From positions 7,889,089 to 7,953,088 of the forward strand of contig NC_134431.1 in NCBI RefSeq assembly GCF_030867145.1: a stretch of DNA of 64,000 nucleotides, read 5' to 3'. The position numbers were made by a program, and so were the translations under genes. This document shows, one piece after another, positions 46,850-58,404 of this stretch (its first letter is position 1; each line of letters begins with the position of its first letter). The notes beneath the pieces were generated by a model that worked only from the letters and a program-made list of their open reading frames with translations, did no database searches and was not told the origin of the DNA. This DNA comes from Opisthocomus hoazin. Lineage: Eukaryota; Chordata; Aves; Opisthocomiformes; Opisthocomidae.

Positions 46850-46991
46850 AAGGGTTTGTAGCAGCTTTTAATTTCTCTTTTCCTTAACAAAATTATCCCA
46901 AGAACTGTTGTCACATTGGAGCGAGTCTGTGTGATATAAATTAATCCTGCCCTTCACTGGGAGGAGGAGGAAGCAGCGCGTGGTGGCACGG

Positions 46992-48886
46992 CTAATGCTG
47001 CTTCCCCTCCGCCTGCTCTTCCAAGTGGCCGACCTGCTCGGCCAGCTCGGAGACCTTGGCTTGGCAGTCGAGCAGGTTGTCCTTCAGTCCCGTTATTTCC
47101 TGAGAGTGGGTAGCCAGGGTCCCGTTCATGTGATCCATGTAGTCCCACAGACTGCCCGTGTGTTTCTCCAGTTCGTCCCTGATGCCGTCCAGGCTCCCCA
47201 TGACGGCACCCAGCCTGCCACAGACACTTTCTACTCGGGCCACCCGGTCATCAAAGTGAGCGATCTCCCGCTGCAGGTCGTGGGCCACGCTCTTGCAGGA
47301 GCTCAGGTCGCTGATGATCCTGGCTTTGAGTCGCTCCAAGTCTCCCTTGAGGTTCAGGACACGCCTGTTGCTGAAGAAGAGCTGGGAGCCTTGGTCGTTG
47401 ATTTTCTCCTGGATGGAGTGGACCTCGTCCTCGATCTTCCGCTCGTGCTCATCCAGAGAGGAGTTGACGTGCATCATGGTGTCCGAGTACTGGGAGACAG
47501 AGTCCTTGAGCCCGGTCAGAGACTTGCTCACGGTGTTGAGGTTGATCTTTAGCAAGGTGATCTCACCTTGCAAAGCCCCTGACGCTTCCTCCTCGATTCG
47601 CCGCTGGATCTCCAGGATGGTGGCGTTCAGCTTGCGCAGGAGGTCGTAATTGCTGTCCATGCGGAGGAGCAGGTCCTGGTTCCTGTTCTGACAGTCTTCG
47701 ATCTCTGTCCGGAAGGTCTCCACATCTTTAGAGGCGGAGGTGCAGCCCAGGGAACAAGTGCTTTCCAGCGTGATGAGGCGATTCTGCAACACCTCCAGTG
47801 TCTCGTCTGTCCGTTTCCTCATGCTAGCAAGCTCCCCCTCCAGCACGGGCACCACTGCTCCGTCCGTTCCCATGGCAGAACTGACATTGTTCAGCTCCCC
47901 CACGACGGTCATGAACCTGTCCTCCAGGGTCTGCATTTTGTCTTCAAAGGCAGTCCTCATGCCATCCACCTCTGCTACCACTGTACCTCTCATGTTGTCC
48001 TCTATACCAGAGCAGCAGCTCCCCGTTTCTCTCTCTGTAGCATTGAGTCTGGCTTCCAGGTCCTCAAAGCGCCCTTCAAAAAGGTTCCCTAGGGTGACAG
48101 TGGAGATTTCTCCATCCAGCCGTGAGTGCAAGTTCTTCTGGGACTCAGAGATGCTGTGGAGGCCTTTCTCGAGGATGTTCATGCGATCGCTGAGGTAGTC
48201 CAGATTACTGCAGCAGCTTTCCACCACCGTCAGCCCTTGGATCTGGGTCTCCAGCTGGGAGATCTCTTTCTTGATCTCTAACTCCTTCCCATCCAGCGTC
48301 TGCTGCAGCCGCAGGTTGGCCGCTTTCTCCTCCTCGCACTGCTGCCGCACCTCCTGGATCCGGAAATCGCATGTGGTCTGGATCTTCCCCAGCTTCTTCT
48401 CAAAGCCGTCGAGCAGCTCTCCACGCAGGTTACTCAGCCGCGTGTCCACATACTCCTCCAGCAGGTCGATGGAGGTGAGGGGCGAGGGCCGGGCTGACTC
48501 CAGAAGATGCTTGATCTGCCCATCGTGGTCCAGGACCATGCCGCGTACCTCGTGCAGCAAGTCTGCCTTGGTTTTCAGCACGTCGCTCACCTCCGTCACT
48601 TTGGTCAGGATCTCCCCCACGGGAGAGTACGTGGCGATCTCGGCTTTGTCCGCCGCATCCACCAGGCCATCGGGAATGATGCCAAAGCCCACCGTCGAGT
48701 CAGGCGTGCCGGGGCTGTTCATCAGGGAGCCGATCATCTTGGTGGTGTCCTCCTGGATGGCCAGCCGCAGGCGGTCCCCCAGGCCACTCACCATGGTGTG
48801 CAGGCTGTCGTAGGACTGGGAAAGGCGTCTCACCTCCTCTTCCAGCCGATCCAGGCGGTCCCCGTAGAGGCCGGGCAGCTTCCTGC
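46992..48886 (-). CDS. EMILIN3: EMILIN3 coding exon 4 (residues 189-819), coiled-coil region and stop
   Basis: On the minus strand the acceptor is CCCTGTGCAG. The exon opens RKLPGLYGDRLDRLEEEVRR, matching the family border, and runs 1895 bases to the stop, ending EEQAEGKQH. It contains LTSIDLLEEYVDTRL, LQGEITLLKINLNTVSKSL and LLDCQAKVSELAEQV, all close to human EMILIN3 blocks. Heptad leucines predict long coiled coils. The true frame has valine at 48833, so a GTG start there should not be used. Confidence 0.96.
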
Positions 48887-51800
48887 CTGCACAGGGAAGG
48901 AAACGGAGATGGGACAGTCAGGGCTGGTGCTCCTTTAACTTCCCTCCTTGGCTACCTTCTAGGTTTGAGTCCTTCTCCATGCTAACTAACATTAACTGTT
49001 GCTTCCCTCTTGTCATTTCAGTGAAATATCAGCCACCCTTCCTCCTGTTCTCTACATCTCTTCCTAAGCTGATCAGGAAACCCACATTCCTCTTGGGATC
49101 AAACCCCCTGCTCCCAAGTCCAACAGCAGGTGATGAGAACAGCCCAGGCAAGGTACATCTTGAGACACACTCTAACGATCCCAAAATTCATGGAAAAATG
49201 CTTTAAAGCAATGAGGAAAGGCAATTTTGAAGTGGCATGTTTTGAAAGAAACTAGATTAGAAAAGCAAGTGATCCTCAAAGCAATCAAATGCAAGGTCTC
49301 TGACCAGAAAGCAGGTCACCCACTGCAGGTTTGCCAGATTCATGCCCTGTGCGGGAACAGAAAGAACCGGGAGGTTTGAGAGCATGCCGGTGGTGCGGTA
49401 ACCTGGGGAGGTGAAGCAGGAGCGAGGTCTCACCATACTGATTCTTCTTTGGTCCTGGAAACAGGTCAGGGTGGCTTTTTGGATGGGGAGGAAGTCTGGG
49501 GATTGGAAACATCTTTTGCCCAGGAGGCATTTTAGGGCTGGGATGTTGGGGCAGGAGGCCAGGTTGGTCGGTCGGGCTGTCATGGCACCCTTCTCCCATG
49601 AAGCCCGGGCAGCACCTCCAGGCCAGCTCAGTCACTGTCTTGTAGCCAATCTTGTATCTGGGTCTGAAGAAGGTGCGGTACCTTTCCAGGAGAGGGGAGG
49701 AAGAGAGAAGACAGCTTAGACAGGCAACCTCAACGTCAAGCAATAGAGAAGAGCGGGGCCGGGGGTCCTCTTGGGTCTGGGAAAGCTGGGCACACGGGAC
49801 AGCCTGGCTGAGACCCACGTGCTTGCACCCACAGAGCATGACCCACCTGCTCCAAGAGCTCTTGCTGCACTGCAGCATTACAGTGCCTGTCCAGAGGCAC
49901 ATCTCGTTAGCCAGCACTCCAAAGCCACGTGCCCACCCTCTGCAGGACCGGACCACGAGGTGCAGGTGTGAGTGTAGAGTTCTCCCCAACAAGCTGGTAA
50001 CACCCCCAGACAAGCCTGGGAAACAGCCCAGAGATGAGGAGAGACTCTCTGAGCAGAGCCATTCTTTATGTATCTGTGGTTTCTGGAGAGTCCGTTTTGT
50101 CTGTTGGATTTTTTTTTTTTTAACCTGGGACTCCTGTTGTTCATTTAGAAAAGCAGCTATAAGCATGTTACTCTGGTCTCTGCCCAGTTGATGACCACTG
50201 CGACAGATGCCATACAGTTTGGCAACTTTTAGCCCAGGAGAGCACAAGATGAAATGATGGAAGTGATTCCAAAACCCCCACAAGCTTGGATCACTTCCAA
50301 GAGGGGTCTGGGCTGCTCGTGGGTGTGTTTAGCACTTTGAATTGAGCTGGAGAATTTCCCAGTGGGGTAAAAAATCCTCTTCTCAACTCTAATCCTGTTC
50401 TGAAGCCTCCAGGAGGGTTGCAATACCTTTGGAAAGGTATTTTCTCTGTGCGTGGAGGGCATCGGTTTGATGGGAAGCCTGAGTAGCTCTCTGGTGCGAG
50501 GCCAGCCTGAGCCTTGGCTGCGGGCCAGCAGAGCCCCGCCAGGGTTTACCGGGGCGACGCTGCGTGGTGTGCCCAGAGGGACGGCTCCTTGCACCTCCTC
50601 CTGCCCCCAGGCAGGGACACCCTGGGAGGTTTCTCCATCACCAGTCTGGGCACTACAACCTCGATCACCCCACAGACAGCAAACACGGGTGCGAGCCCAC
50701 CTGCTTGCCCGGTGGGACACGAACACCTCCCTCTCTGCTCTCGTTCTACGTGGGGTCACCAGGAGCCCAGCGGGGAGGGCTCAGCTGCTCCCTGCCCTTC
50801 CGTGGGTCCTTCCCGTGAGGTGGCAGGGGTGGGACACGGCCCTGTCAGCACCCACGCTCCCCCCACCAGCCGAGTCAAGCTGCGCGGGGCTGAAGACAGC
50901 GCGTTTCTCGCCGCCTCCGAAACGCCAATGCTTTGGACCTGCCTTTTGGAAATTTCCAATCTGAATTTACCAGGGTTTGAAAATCCTGAAGTTTGTTGTT
51001 TTGCAACAACAGGCACAGTCGGGCCCTTGTTCTCCTCCAGCACGTCCAGCAGAAGGTCTGAGAGGAGGTGCTGCACAGAGAGGCTGCGTCAGGCACTCGC
51101 ACATATCCAGTCGCTCGGGGCAGCACGGGGGGCCGAGCCCCTGTCCTCCCTGTCCCTGCCCAGGTCCTCAGAGCCCCCAGCCCAGGCTGCAGCCCCCGGG
51201 CAATGCCACTTCCACACGAGTCCCGGTGCAATACAGCCACCTCCACATGTACTGCAGGGCAGGAGGAGAAAACAAACCCAAATCCTCTGTTCTTTGAATC
51301 ACTTCAAAATTTCTCAACAACAACAATTCCCCAAAGGCACGGGACAGTTTCAAAACAAGCTCTTCTTTTTGTTATTCCTCTTCAGATGTTGATGAGTTTC
51401 TGCGGTTTTTCCTTCCTTCTTGGTGTGTATCAACCCGCCTGGATGGACCACGGCAGGAGACTGCTGCGCCCAGCCACAGTCAGCGGGTAGAGCGAGGATG
51501 AGGATGGCATCCAGAAGGCAAGGCACCTTCTCTGTGTCACACCAGCCTCCGCAGAGGAGCCCGGAGCCCTTCGACACCTTCAAACCCTTCTCCCCCTGCC
51601 CCAGACAGCAGCAAGGCAGCTGCACAAACATTAGCTGATAGCCCCAGTGTGTGGAAAAACCACGTTTCCCTCTCATGTGTGGATGCAGCATCCGAGGCTG
51701 TGCAGAAAGTCCGGCTGCAGGTCCAGCTGCTTTCAGAAAACGCCCTGGTTTTGTTTGGAGGGCTGGAGGGGCCAAGCAGCAGGCACTGTGGAGATGTGAG

Positions 51801-54800
51801 AGGCTTTGGGGGTCTCCTCCACGACGCAGGATGTCCTGAAGTCCCCAGATGCTGCTAAAGCGCTTACGATGGGAAGAAGGCAAGAGAAGTCAGCGAGTGG
51901 GTCCGACGGCCCGTCTCTGCTGGGAGAGGCTGCGAGCTGAGCCCACGGCATCACCGGCACACGGCGAGTCCCGGCTGGTGCCGGTGCCGCAGGAGCGGTG
52001 CCAGGCTCCGTCGAAAGCCCCTCTCAGCCCAGTTGTCCCTGATGCTCGGCTCTGCTGCTGTCAGCGGTCCCGGGGAGGATGCAGGAGCACGGCATTTCTG
52101 CACGGAGCAGCATCCCCAGCCGGATGGAGGGTGGTGAGGCACAAAGCCCCCATGCCCGCCCTGCCCCGGGTGCAGCTCGGGCTGCGGCACAGCAGGCTGT
52201 TTCCCTCCAGCACTGACCAGGCGGCAGACAGTTTTGCAAATATTTCCTTCGGGCAGGAAGCCCTGAGCCATCCCCAGCCACGGGCTCCAATTCCTCCTCT
52301 GCTCAGTCAGGCTCTCCCCTGGCTGTCACCTTTCTGCCAAATTGCAGGTCTGTGACAAAACGCTTCCCTGCACACACGCACATGCAACCCCGGCTTCCCA
52401 CGATTTCCTGATTTATTTCTGACAAGGGACAGAGCTCCCTCTCCCTCCCGATAGATCCCATCTTGCCCCTTCCCAGCACCGCTGCCCTGCCACTGACTGC
52501 CTCCTCCAGGAAAAACCCTTCAGCCCCTTCCGCTGCCCTCTGGAAAGCACGGACTGATGGTCGGCAGGGTGGCACGGCAGCTCAGGAGCCCGAGGAGAGC
52601 TGCGACCTGAAGCTGGGAGGGGACGAGAGCCGTGCCCTGGCATCCCCTGTACTCACAGCACTTTCCCCGGGCACTTGGGTCCCCAGCTGCACTTGTGGTA
52701 CTCGGCCTTGACGTAGCTCTCGGCTCCGTCCTGCAGCGTGCACGTCACGTTGCGCTGCACCACGTAGGCACAGTAGCTCCTAGGGGGAAGGACACAGGAC
52801 CCCGTCACCCCCTGCCCCAGCAGGTAGCAGCACCCCGGCTCTCCAACCCATCCCCAGGCAGGTCTGCCTGCCCTGCCCAACACTGCCGGCGAGGTCTTGG
52901 GGGGGCAGGAGCTGGGGGGACCCCCCAGCCGGCACAGCTGCCAGGGAGGGGGCTTTGCCCACCCTGCCTCCTTGGGGACAGGGACAGCAGTGGGGCTGGG
53001 GGAGTGCAGGGAGTGGGGACGGAGCAAAGACCCCCAGTGCCAAGCCTGGTTGCTGGGTGCACAGGCTGGGGTGCAACCAGGGTACAACTCCCCAGCAGTG
53101 AGGAGCCTTCCTCTCAGTCCAGGTACCTCTCCTCTGGGTTAAGGGGGGGCAGCTAAACCCCTGCACCCTCAACACAGCTCCGCTTGCCTCGGCTGCGCTG
53201 GGCTCTTCGCTCAGCCTTGGCAGTGCCTGGCCCACAGCGTCCCTCCAAGCTGGTGGCTGCCCTGTCCTCCCCCAGCTGCAGTCACCCTGCAGGTGAGCCC
53301 TGCCCGAGAAACCAGTCTCGGTGCTGGAAACAGGCTGTGCCCCTGCACCTTCTGATTTTTTGCTGGCGATTTCACTGCCTGCAAGAAACCCCCAGGCAGA
53401 TCTACAGTGCCACCACACTGCAGGAGCCTGGGTTGGGTGCTGAGCACTGCTGCTGCTGTCACTGTCACGGCTGTGTTGTCACTGGTGCTGAGGTCACCTG
53501 GAGCCAGGCTGTGCTGGGTGGTGAGACGGTCTGGGGGGACAAGCAGAACCCCACCAGCAATGGCAGCTATGGCAATAGCATCCCAGAAATAGCTCCAGCA
53601 GTGTCTGGCAGGGGTGGTCCATCCTCCTGCAGCTCCTGGAGTGCTGCCATTGCCAGGACCAAGCCCAAAAGCCTTCAGACATCGCTGTGGGTACTGTCAC
53701 ACCCAAAGTGTGATGCTGTAGTCAGCAGAGAGAGGAGATGCAGGCTGGCCGCTCTGCGGGGCTGCAGCATCGCAGCTCCCTCTGCCACAGAGGCAGGGAC
53801 AGAACACAGGTCCCAGGCGGGACAGGGGCTGGAAACCTCTTCAGATCCCTTGGACGGGTGGTGCAAGGAGCAGAGCCCCTTCCCTCCTGCCATCACACCT
53901 GCAGCTGGGTGCCCCAGGGTACCAGTCAGCACAGACTTTCTCCTGAGCTGAGCAGCAAACACAGGCACTGAGGATGAGGTGGCTGGGAGGAAGGCTGCAT
54001 GGGAAGGTTTGTGGGAATGCTGGTGGGACAGATGGAGGCCAAGGCTCTTCCAGCTGAATGCAGGGCTGCCGGCAGGAGCAGATGGGACTTGGTCCACAGG
54101 AGCAGAGACATCAGGGATGCGCTGTGAAGCAGGGATTAAGGGCACAGGGACGTGGCAGGTGGCAGAGCGGGAGGAGAGGAGGGCACAGGCACACAGTGCA
54201 GAGCCGAGGCAGAGCCGGAGGGTGGGCAGGGCAGAGCAGAGCAGAGGGGCTGGCACGAGCTGCAGGTGCAGGGAGGTGTTCAGTCAGGCAGGAGGACCCG
54301 GCTCTCCTGTGCAAGCTGGGGTTGCTGCGGCTTGGCTGCAGGGCCACAGGCTGGGAAGCAGCTGGGGTCCCTGACATCGCTGGCACACGGCCTGCGGAGC
54401 GCAGCCTCGGGGCTGAGCAGCGAAATGAGCCGCAGGGCTTCAGCACAGCTCTCACAGGCTTGGCAGGATGATGCTCCGGATGCACCTCTGGCAGGTGGAG
54501 GCCAGGGAAGGGACTGGGACAGTTGTGATGGAGCAGAAGGGTTTGGGAGAATCAGCATGCACATGTGTGCATGTGTGTGCACACAGCCCCCCAGCTGTCA
54601 CCCTCTGGGGACAGAGCAGCAGGGCTCTGGCTCACCCTGAGTGGGAAAGATGGGTGAAGAAGGGACAAGCACCAACAGCAAACACATGAAGACAAAGTAC
54701 ACCCACCCTCCCCGTGCCAAGACCCACCATAAGCCCCCCAGTGCCCCCATTCAGAGGCCCCAAGCAGGCTTCTCCACTTCCAACAGCTCGCGTGGGACAG

Positions 54801-56261
54801 GGGTTCCCTCGGTGAAACTGCAAGGTGCAACCAGGCTCATGCCCTCCCTCCGACACCCTCCCAGCAGGGACCCCCCGATAGGATGGGCACCGTGATTCCC
54901 GGCAGCGACCTGCATTTCCAGCCTGCCCAGAGGCTGCCAGGCACAGGGCAAGCGCAGGGACCCATGCTGCTCCCCACTCCTCCAGAACTGAGTCATTTAT
55001 CTGAGCACAGGGCCACGCGCGAGCGAGGGCCAGCCGCTTCTCTTAGCTGGAGGGAAGGCAGATCATGTGTGCATGTGGAAATTCAGAATCACTGTCTACC
55101 CATAAATCCAGGATCTGCTAACAAACACACTGCAAACCCCCTCTGTAAGCTAGCAGCCAACATGGGCAGATCTACTAGCCACTACTAATAAACACTGCCT
55201 ACCTGTGACTGCTTGGGTTAGGGTGGTTCTGGCTCGCTCTGCTTCTTAGAAACCCCTTTCCTTCTCACCCACCTGTGGCGCGCAGTTTTATAGCTCCAGC
55301 CTGATGCTTTAAGAGTGAGCAGCTGGAAAATGTTACGGGTTTTGGAAAGCTCTCACTGGCACTGCCAGTATTGTTCGTCTCGAACGTTACTTTATTCATT
55401 TCAGCTTGGTCGTAACACCACATCCTCCTTTCAGAGAAGCCCAACAGAAACGGTTCGAGCAAACTGGCAGGGAGGGAAGCGAGCCCCCCTCCAACGTAAC
55501 AGCGTTTTTGCAATTGGATGGAAAAAGTCTACGGTACGTGTAAAGCCCGCATTCCTCCTCTGCCCGAGCGTTCCAGGTTGCTTGAACACATATTTAAACT
55601 CCAGCGAGTCTGTGCTTTACAAGCAAGCAGGCAGAGTCCCTGCACAGCAGCCCCTGTTTTCCTGCGCGGGTCCGTGCACCGCCGTGTCCCCCCCCTCCCC
55701 GCACGTCGCACCCCCACGTCACGCAGAACAGGCAGGAGCACCCCACAAACCCACCCGGGCATCCCCGTGTCCCCCACCCCGACCCACGCGGGGATGCAGC
55801 ACGCCCGTGTGTGTGCGCGTGTGTCCCCCCGCACCCTCTCGCAAACACAACCCTCACCCTCCCCCGCACCGAGAGGCCCCCCCAGCCCTGCTCCACGCCG
55901 ACGGGGGGGGGGCACCGAGACCCCGAGACCCCCCACCGTGCCCTGCCCGGTGAGGGATGCCCGACGGGAGGCGGTGCGGGGGCCGATGCGCGGGGTCCGC
56001 GCCGGGTCCCGGTGCCCGCCGGTTGGGCTGCGCGGCCGCGGGCGGGGGCGCGCAGAGGGTCGCTTACTTGTGCTTGCCCACGGGCTTGCCGGGGCCGAGC
56101 TGCGGGCTGGAGCCGGCCGTGTAGAGGCTGTACCTGCCGCCGTAGGGCAGCGGGGCGGCGGGGGGCGGGTAGAAGGCTCCCTTGGCGTCGGCGAGGGCCA
56201 GCAGCGTCCCCAGGCAGAGGCAGGCGAGCAGAGCCCCGCGCCGGCGCAGCGCCCGCCGCAT
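46992..56261 (-). CDS. EMILIN3: EMILIN-3, elastin microfibril interface protein (whole coding span, 4 exons)
   Basis: EMILIN3 encodes a secreted, multimerising glycoprotein of the extracellular matrix. EMILIN-family proteins assemble through coiled coils and can restrain TGF-beta through the EMI domain. Coding exons in transcript order: 56261-56068, 52779-52657, 49681-49434 and 48886-46992. They join in phase to 2460 bases, 819 residues plus stop (human is about 766). Seen: a signal peptide (residues 1-26) with hydrophobic core ALLACLCLGTLLALA; an EMI domain (about 66-138) with seven cysteines, ending WRCCPGFMGEGC; a Pro-rich linker; then a long coiled-coil region with leucine heptads, CC pairs and N-glycosylation sequons (NVT, NAT, NVS, NAT, NSS, NGT). 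There is no collagen stretch and no C1q domain, which is typical of EMILIN-3 and separates it from EMILIN-1 and -2. Position next to LPIN3 agrees with the known gene order. Confidence 0.96.
49434..49681 (-). CDS. EMILIN3: EMILIN3 coding exon 3 (residues 106-189), second half of EMI domain
   Basis: The acceptor is CTGGAAAG. The exon encodes YRTFFRPRYKIGYKTVTELA and then WRCCPGFMGEGC (last three EMI cysteines), followed by a Pro-rich linker. The donor is TATG|GTGAGA, phase 1. Confidence 0.95.
52657..52779 (-). CDS. EMILIN3: EMILIN3 coding exon 2 (residues 65-106), first half of EMI domain
   Basis: The acceptor is TTCCCCCTAG. The exon encodes SYCAYVVQRNVTCTLQDGAE and then YHKCSWGPKCPGKV (four EMI cysteines and one N-glycosylation sequon at Asn75). 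The donor is CT|GTGAGT, phase 2. Confidence 0.96.
56068..56261 (-). CDS. EMILIN3: EMILIN3 coding exon 1 (residues 1-65), signal peptide
   Basis: The start codon is CAT on the plus strand at 56259-56261. MRRALRRRG precedes a hydrophobic core and a likely cleavage after ALADA. The mature start leads to GGRYSLYTAG, a block shared with human EMILIN3 (SRYSLYTTG). The donor is CACAA|GTAAGC in phase 2. No other in-frame ATG fits a signal peptide this well. Confidence 0.93.
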
Positions 56262-56280
56262 GGTCCCGGGGCCGGCGGCG

Positions 56281-56310
56281 GAGCGGAGCGGGACGGGGCG
56301 GAGCGGGACG
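56281..56310. repeat. Tandem 15-base G-rich repeat in the EMILIN3 leader
   Basis: GGAGCGGGACGGGGC occurs twice in a row, with a partial further copy CGGGACGGGGC downstream near 56331-56341. In the transcript it is C-rich. Confidence 0.75.
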
Positions 56311-56367
56311 GGGCGGCCGCGGGCCCCGGCGGGACGGGGCGGCCGAGGGGACCGGAGCACCGCCCGC

Positions 56368-56397
56368 TGCCCTGCCCTGCCCTGCCCTGCCCTGCCC
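56368..56397. repeat. Pentanucleotide TGCCC repeat, six copies
   Basis: Six perfect TGCCC units are followed by imperfect CCCGG-type units to about 56430. They lie at or just downstream of the inferred EMILIN3 start, where the sense strand reads GGGCA. Confidence 0.92.
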
Positions 56398-56732
56398 GGC
56401 ACCGCCCGGCCCGGCCCGGCCCTGCCCGCCGGCACACGCCGCTCCGCCGCCCGCCCGACCCCTTTTGTACGGCGGCGGCGGGGGGCGGGTCCGCGCTCCT
56501 CCTCCCGCCCTCCCACCGCCGCCGACCCCGGCCCCGCGGGCGGGGAGACAAAGCGACCCCACACCCCCCCCCCATTCCACCCCGCCACCCCCGACGGACG
56601 ACCTCCGGGTCCGGCCCCGCGGCGGGGCTCGAAGGGGCGCGCCCCCTCCCCGGCCTCGGCCCCCGAAGCCGCCCCCTCCCCGGGCAGCGGGCGCGGCAGC
56701 AGGTGCAGCGGGGGACCCGCACGGTTCCTGGA

Positions 56733-56745
56733 CCCCCCCCCCCCC
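56733..56745. repeat. 13-base poly-C run
   Basis: An uninterrupted C run upstream of EMILIN3, next to further C-rich blocks. Length is uncertain. Confidence 0.9.
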
Positions 56746-56823
56746 ATCCCACCCCCCCAAGCCCGCAGGCCTACTCTGCTTCACGCTTTAGCGCTGTCCC
56801 TGTGGGTGATCTGTGCTGCTGGA

Positions 56824-56842
56824 GATTGGCAGCTGTCAATCA
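56824..56842 (-). promoter_or_regulatory. CCAAT box plus PBX-PREP-type site upstream of EMILIN3
   Basis: On the minus strand TGATTGACAGCTG (56842-56830) is followed by CCAAT (56828-56824). The decamer TGATTGACAG is the PBX1-PREP1 type site. It lies about 560-580 bases upstream of the EMILIN3 start codon. Function is inferred. Confidence 0.45.
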
Positions 56843-58390
56843 TTTGGCTGGCACCAGCCTGATGCGCCAGCCCAGCGAACCCATGGCCTGGGTTTTGCGG
56901 GAAGGGCTGTTTCAGAGCCCTCCACAGAAGATTTCGGCTTTGGTTCCAGGCTCCAGGAGAGAGCGGGGAATCCCTTGCCTTTCCCTGCAGACCCGTGGAT
57001 CTCCCACAGCCGAGGGTGTTTCACCCCAGGGGGGTGTGGAAGGCAGGCTCGGGGCTCCTACCCTTCCTGCGTGCTGCAGAGATCCCTGCTAACCCACACC
57101 CTGATGCCCCCGTCCCGCAGGTGACCCGCAGCAGCAGGTGCTGGGCGCTGAGCCCCCCACCCTGCCCTGACAGCACTCCCCAGGCATCGCACCGTTAACC
57201 AGAGCCGTGTCAGACCCTTCGCATGAGCCACGGGGAGCCTTTGCTGTTGGGTGAAGGGGAGAGGACCCCCACCCAGGGCAATGGGCGATTTGGGAGGGGG
57301 GTAACATCCCTGGTGCTGCCCAGAGGAGTTCAGCTTGCAGCCCTGCAGAGGTGAGGCCCTGCCAGCAAGCAGATTTTGTCAAGGAAGCAGAGCCTGGGCT
57401 GAGCATCCCGCTATCCCCAGGACTCTCTCACCCTTGGGCAAGCCACCAAGACCACACCAGGGGCTCGATGAGGCTCCCGTCTTGGCTGTCAGAGGCCAGC
57501 CCCAAGTCAGCCCCGGGCAGCGAAGAGTCACGGCAAGGCATGCAATGCTTCTCCAAAACTCTTGGAGGAAAGCAAGAAGTGGCTGAGAAAGGGTGGTTGG
57601 GTGGGTTCCCAAATGCAGGAGTGAAACCTGCTGCTGGGGGAAGAAGGCATCAAGGCTTGGGCTGACAGTGAGACAGAGATGATAAGATACCGAGACAAAC
57701 AGCCTTTTTCAGTTAAAACGAGCATTTGGCTCGGTCTGAGGTGAATACAGAAACAGCAGGAGAAGAAAAATCCATGGGAGAGCGGTGCCGGGTGAGGCAG
57801 GCTGGAAAGACCCGGCGGAAAACCAAGAGGAGGAAGGCGGTGTCATGAACCAGCGCGTCCCCTCGAGCGGCTCCCTCCCCTCGGTCCGATCTGCGGCACG
57901 GTGTTGCCGCCAGCCGCCGCGCGCCTGCCGGGCTGCACCCGGCGGTGGCCGCATTCTGGTTTTTACGTGGTACCTTTGGCAGCACACGAAGCACTGCTGG
58001 TCCAGCCGGTGCGTCGGAGTGTTCCACTCCGCTGGGATGCTGCAGCGCGGACGGTCCATAAGCAACTCTATAAAAACAAACAAAAGTCGACCTAGCCCGC
58101 ATGGTTTAATGCTGGATGCCAAAGTCGAGAGCTAACCTTGCGCACTGCCTTCATTTTTTTTCCCTGCGTGCAGGGAGTATGAGCCAGTTTTAATAACAGC
58201 GTGCTGCACGTGTGCGTCTGAGGCCTCAGGAAAAAGACATCTGGTGTTGCAGGGTTTCAGAAAAAGCCCTTGGTCTCAGCCTTCAAGCCTGTGCTGTGCT
58301 GAACGGGCAGGACAGGGCAGAGTGAAGGGTGCTTGCTCTTCTGGCTCGCCTGGCTGTGAAAGGGAAGGAGGTGGGAGAGATTGCACTCGT

Positions 58391-58404
58391 GGGGGGGGGG
58401 GGGG
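58391..58404. repeat. 14-base poly-G run
   Basis: An uninterrupted G run in the intergenic spacer. Confidence 0.9.

Larger units (their letters stand above)
48887..56067 (-). other. EMILIN3: EMILIN3 introns 1-3
   Basis: Intron 3 is 48887-49433, intron 2 is 49682-52656 and intron 1 is 52780-56067. I see no further exon and no recognisable transposon in them. The part of intron 1 nearest exon 1 (about 55.65-56.07 kb) is CpG island with CCCC-rich repeats. Confidence 0.75.
55650..56800. promoter_or_regulatory. EMILIN3: CpG-island promoter of EMILIN3
   Basis: Dense CpG surrounds EMILIN3 exon 1. On the minus strand a TATA-like TACAAAAGG lies at about 56470-56462, which would place a start near 56435 and give about 175 bases of leader, but a dispersed CpG-island start is equally likely. 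The leader region holds GC boxes, two tandem copies of a 15-base G-rich unit (about 56281-56310) and a TGCCC repeat. A 13-C run lies at 56733-56745. Long open frames on both strands here come from a lack of AT-rich stop codons. Confidence 0.75.

Noticed and set aside
48271-48813. Plus-strand frames opposite EMILIN3 exon 4
   Set aside because: Ser/Arg-rich mirrors of the coiled-coil codons on the minus strand.
55518-57092. 524-codon plus-strand frame and two roughly 400-codon minus-strand frames over EMILIN3 exon 1
   Set aside because: Shadows of the CpG island. Only the minus frame with the signal peptide from 56261 fits EMILIN3 and its splice donor.
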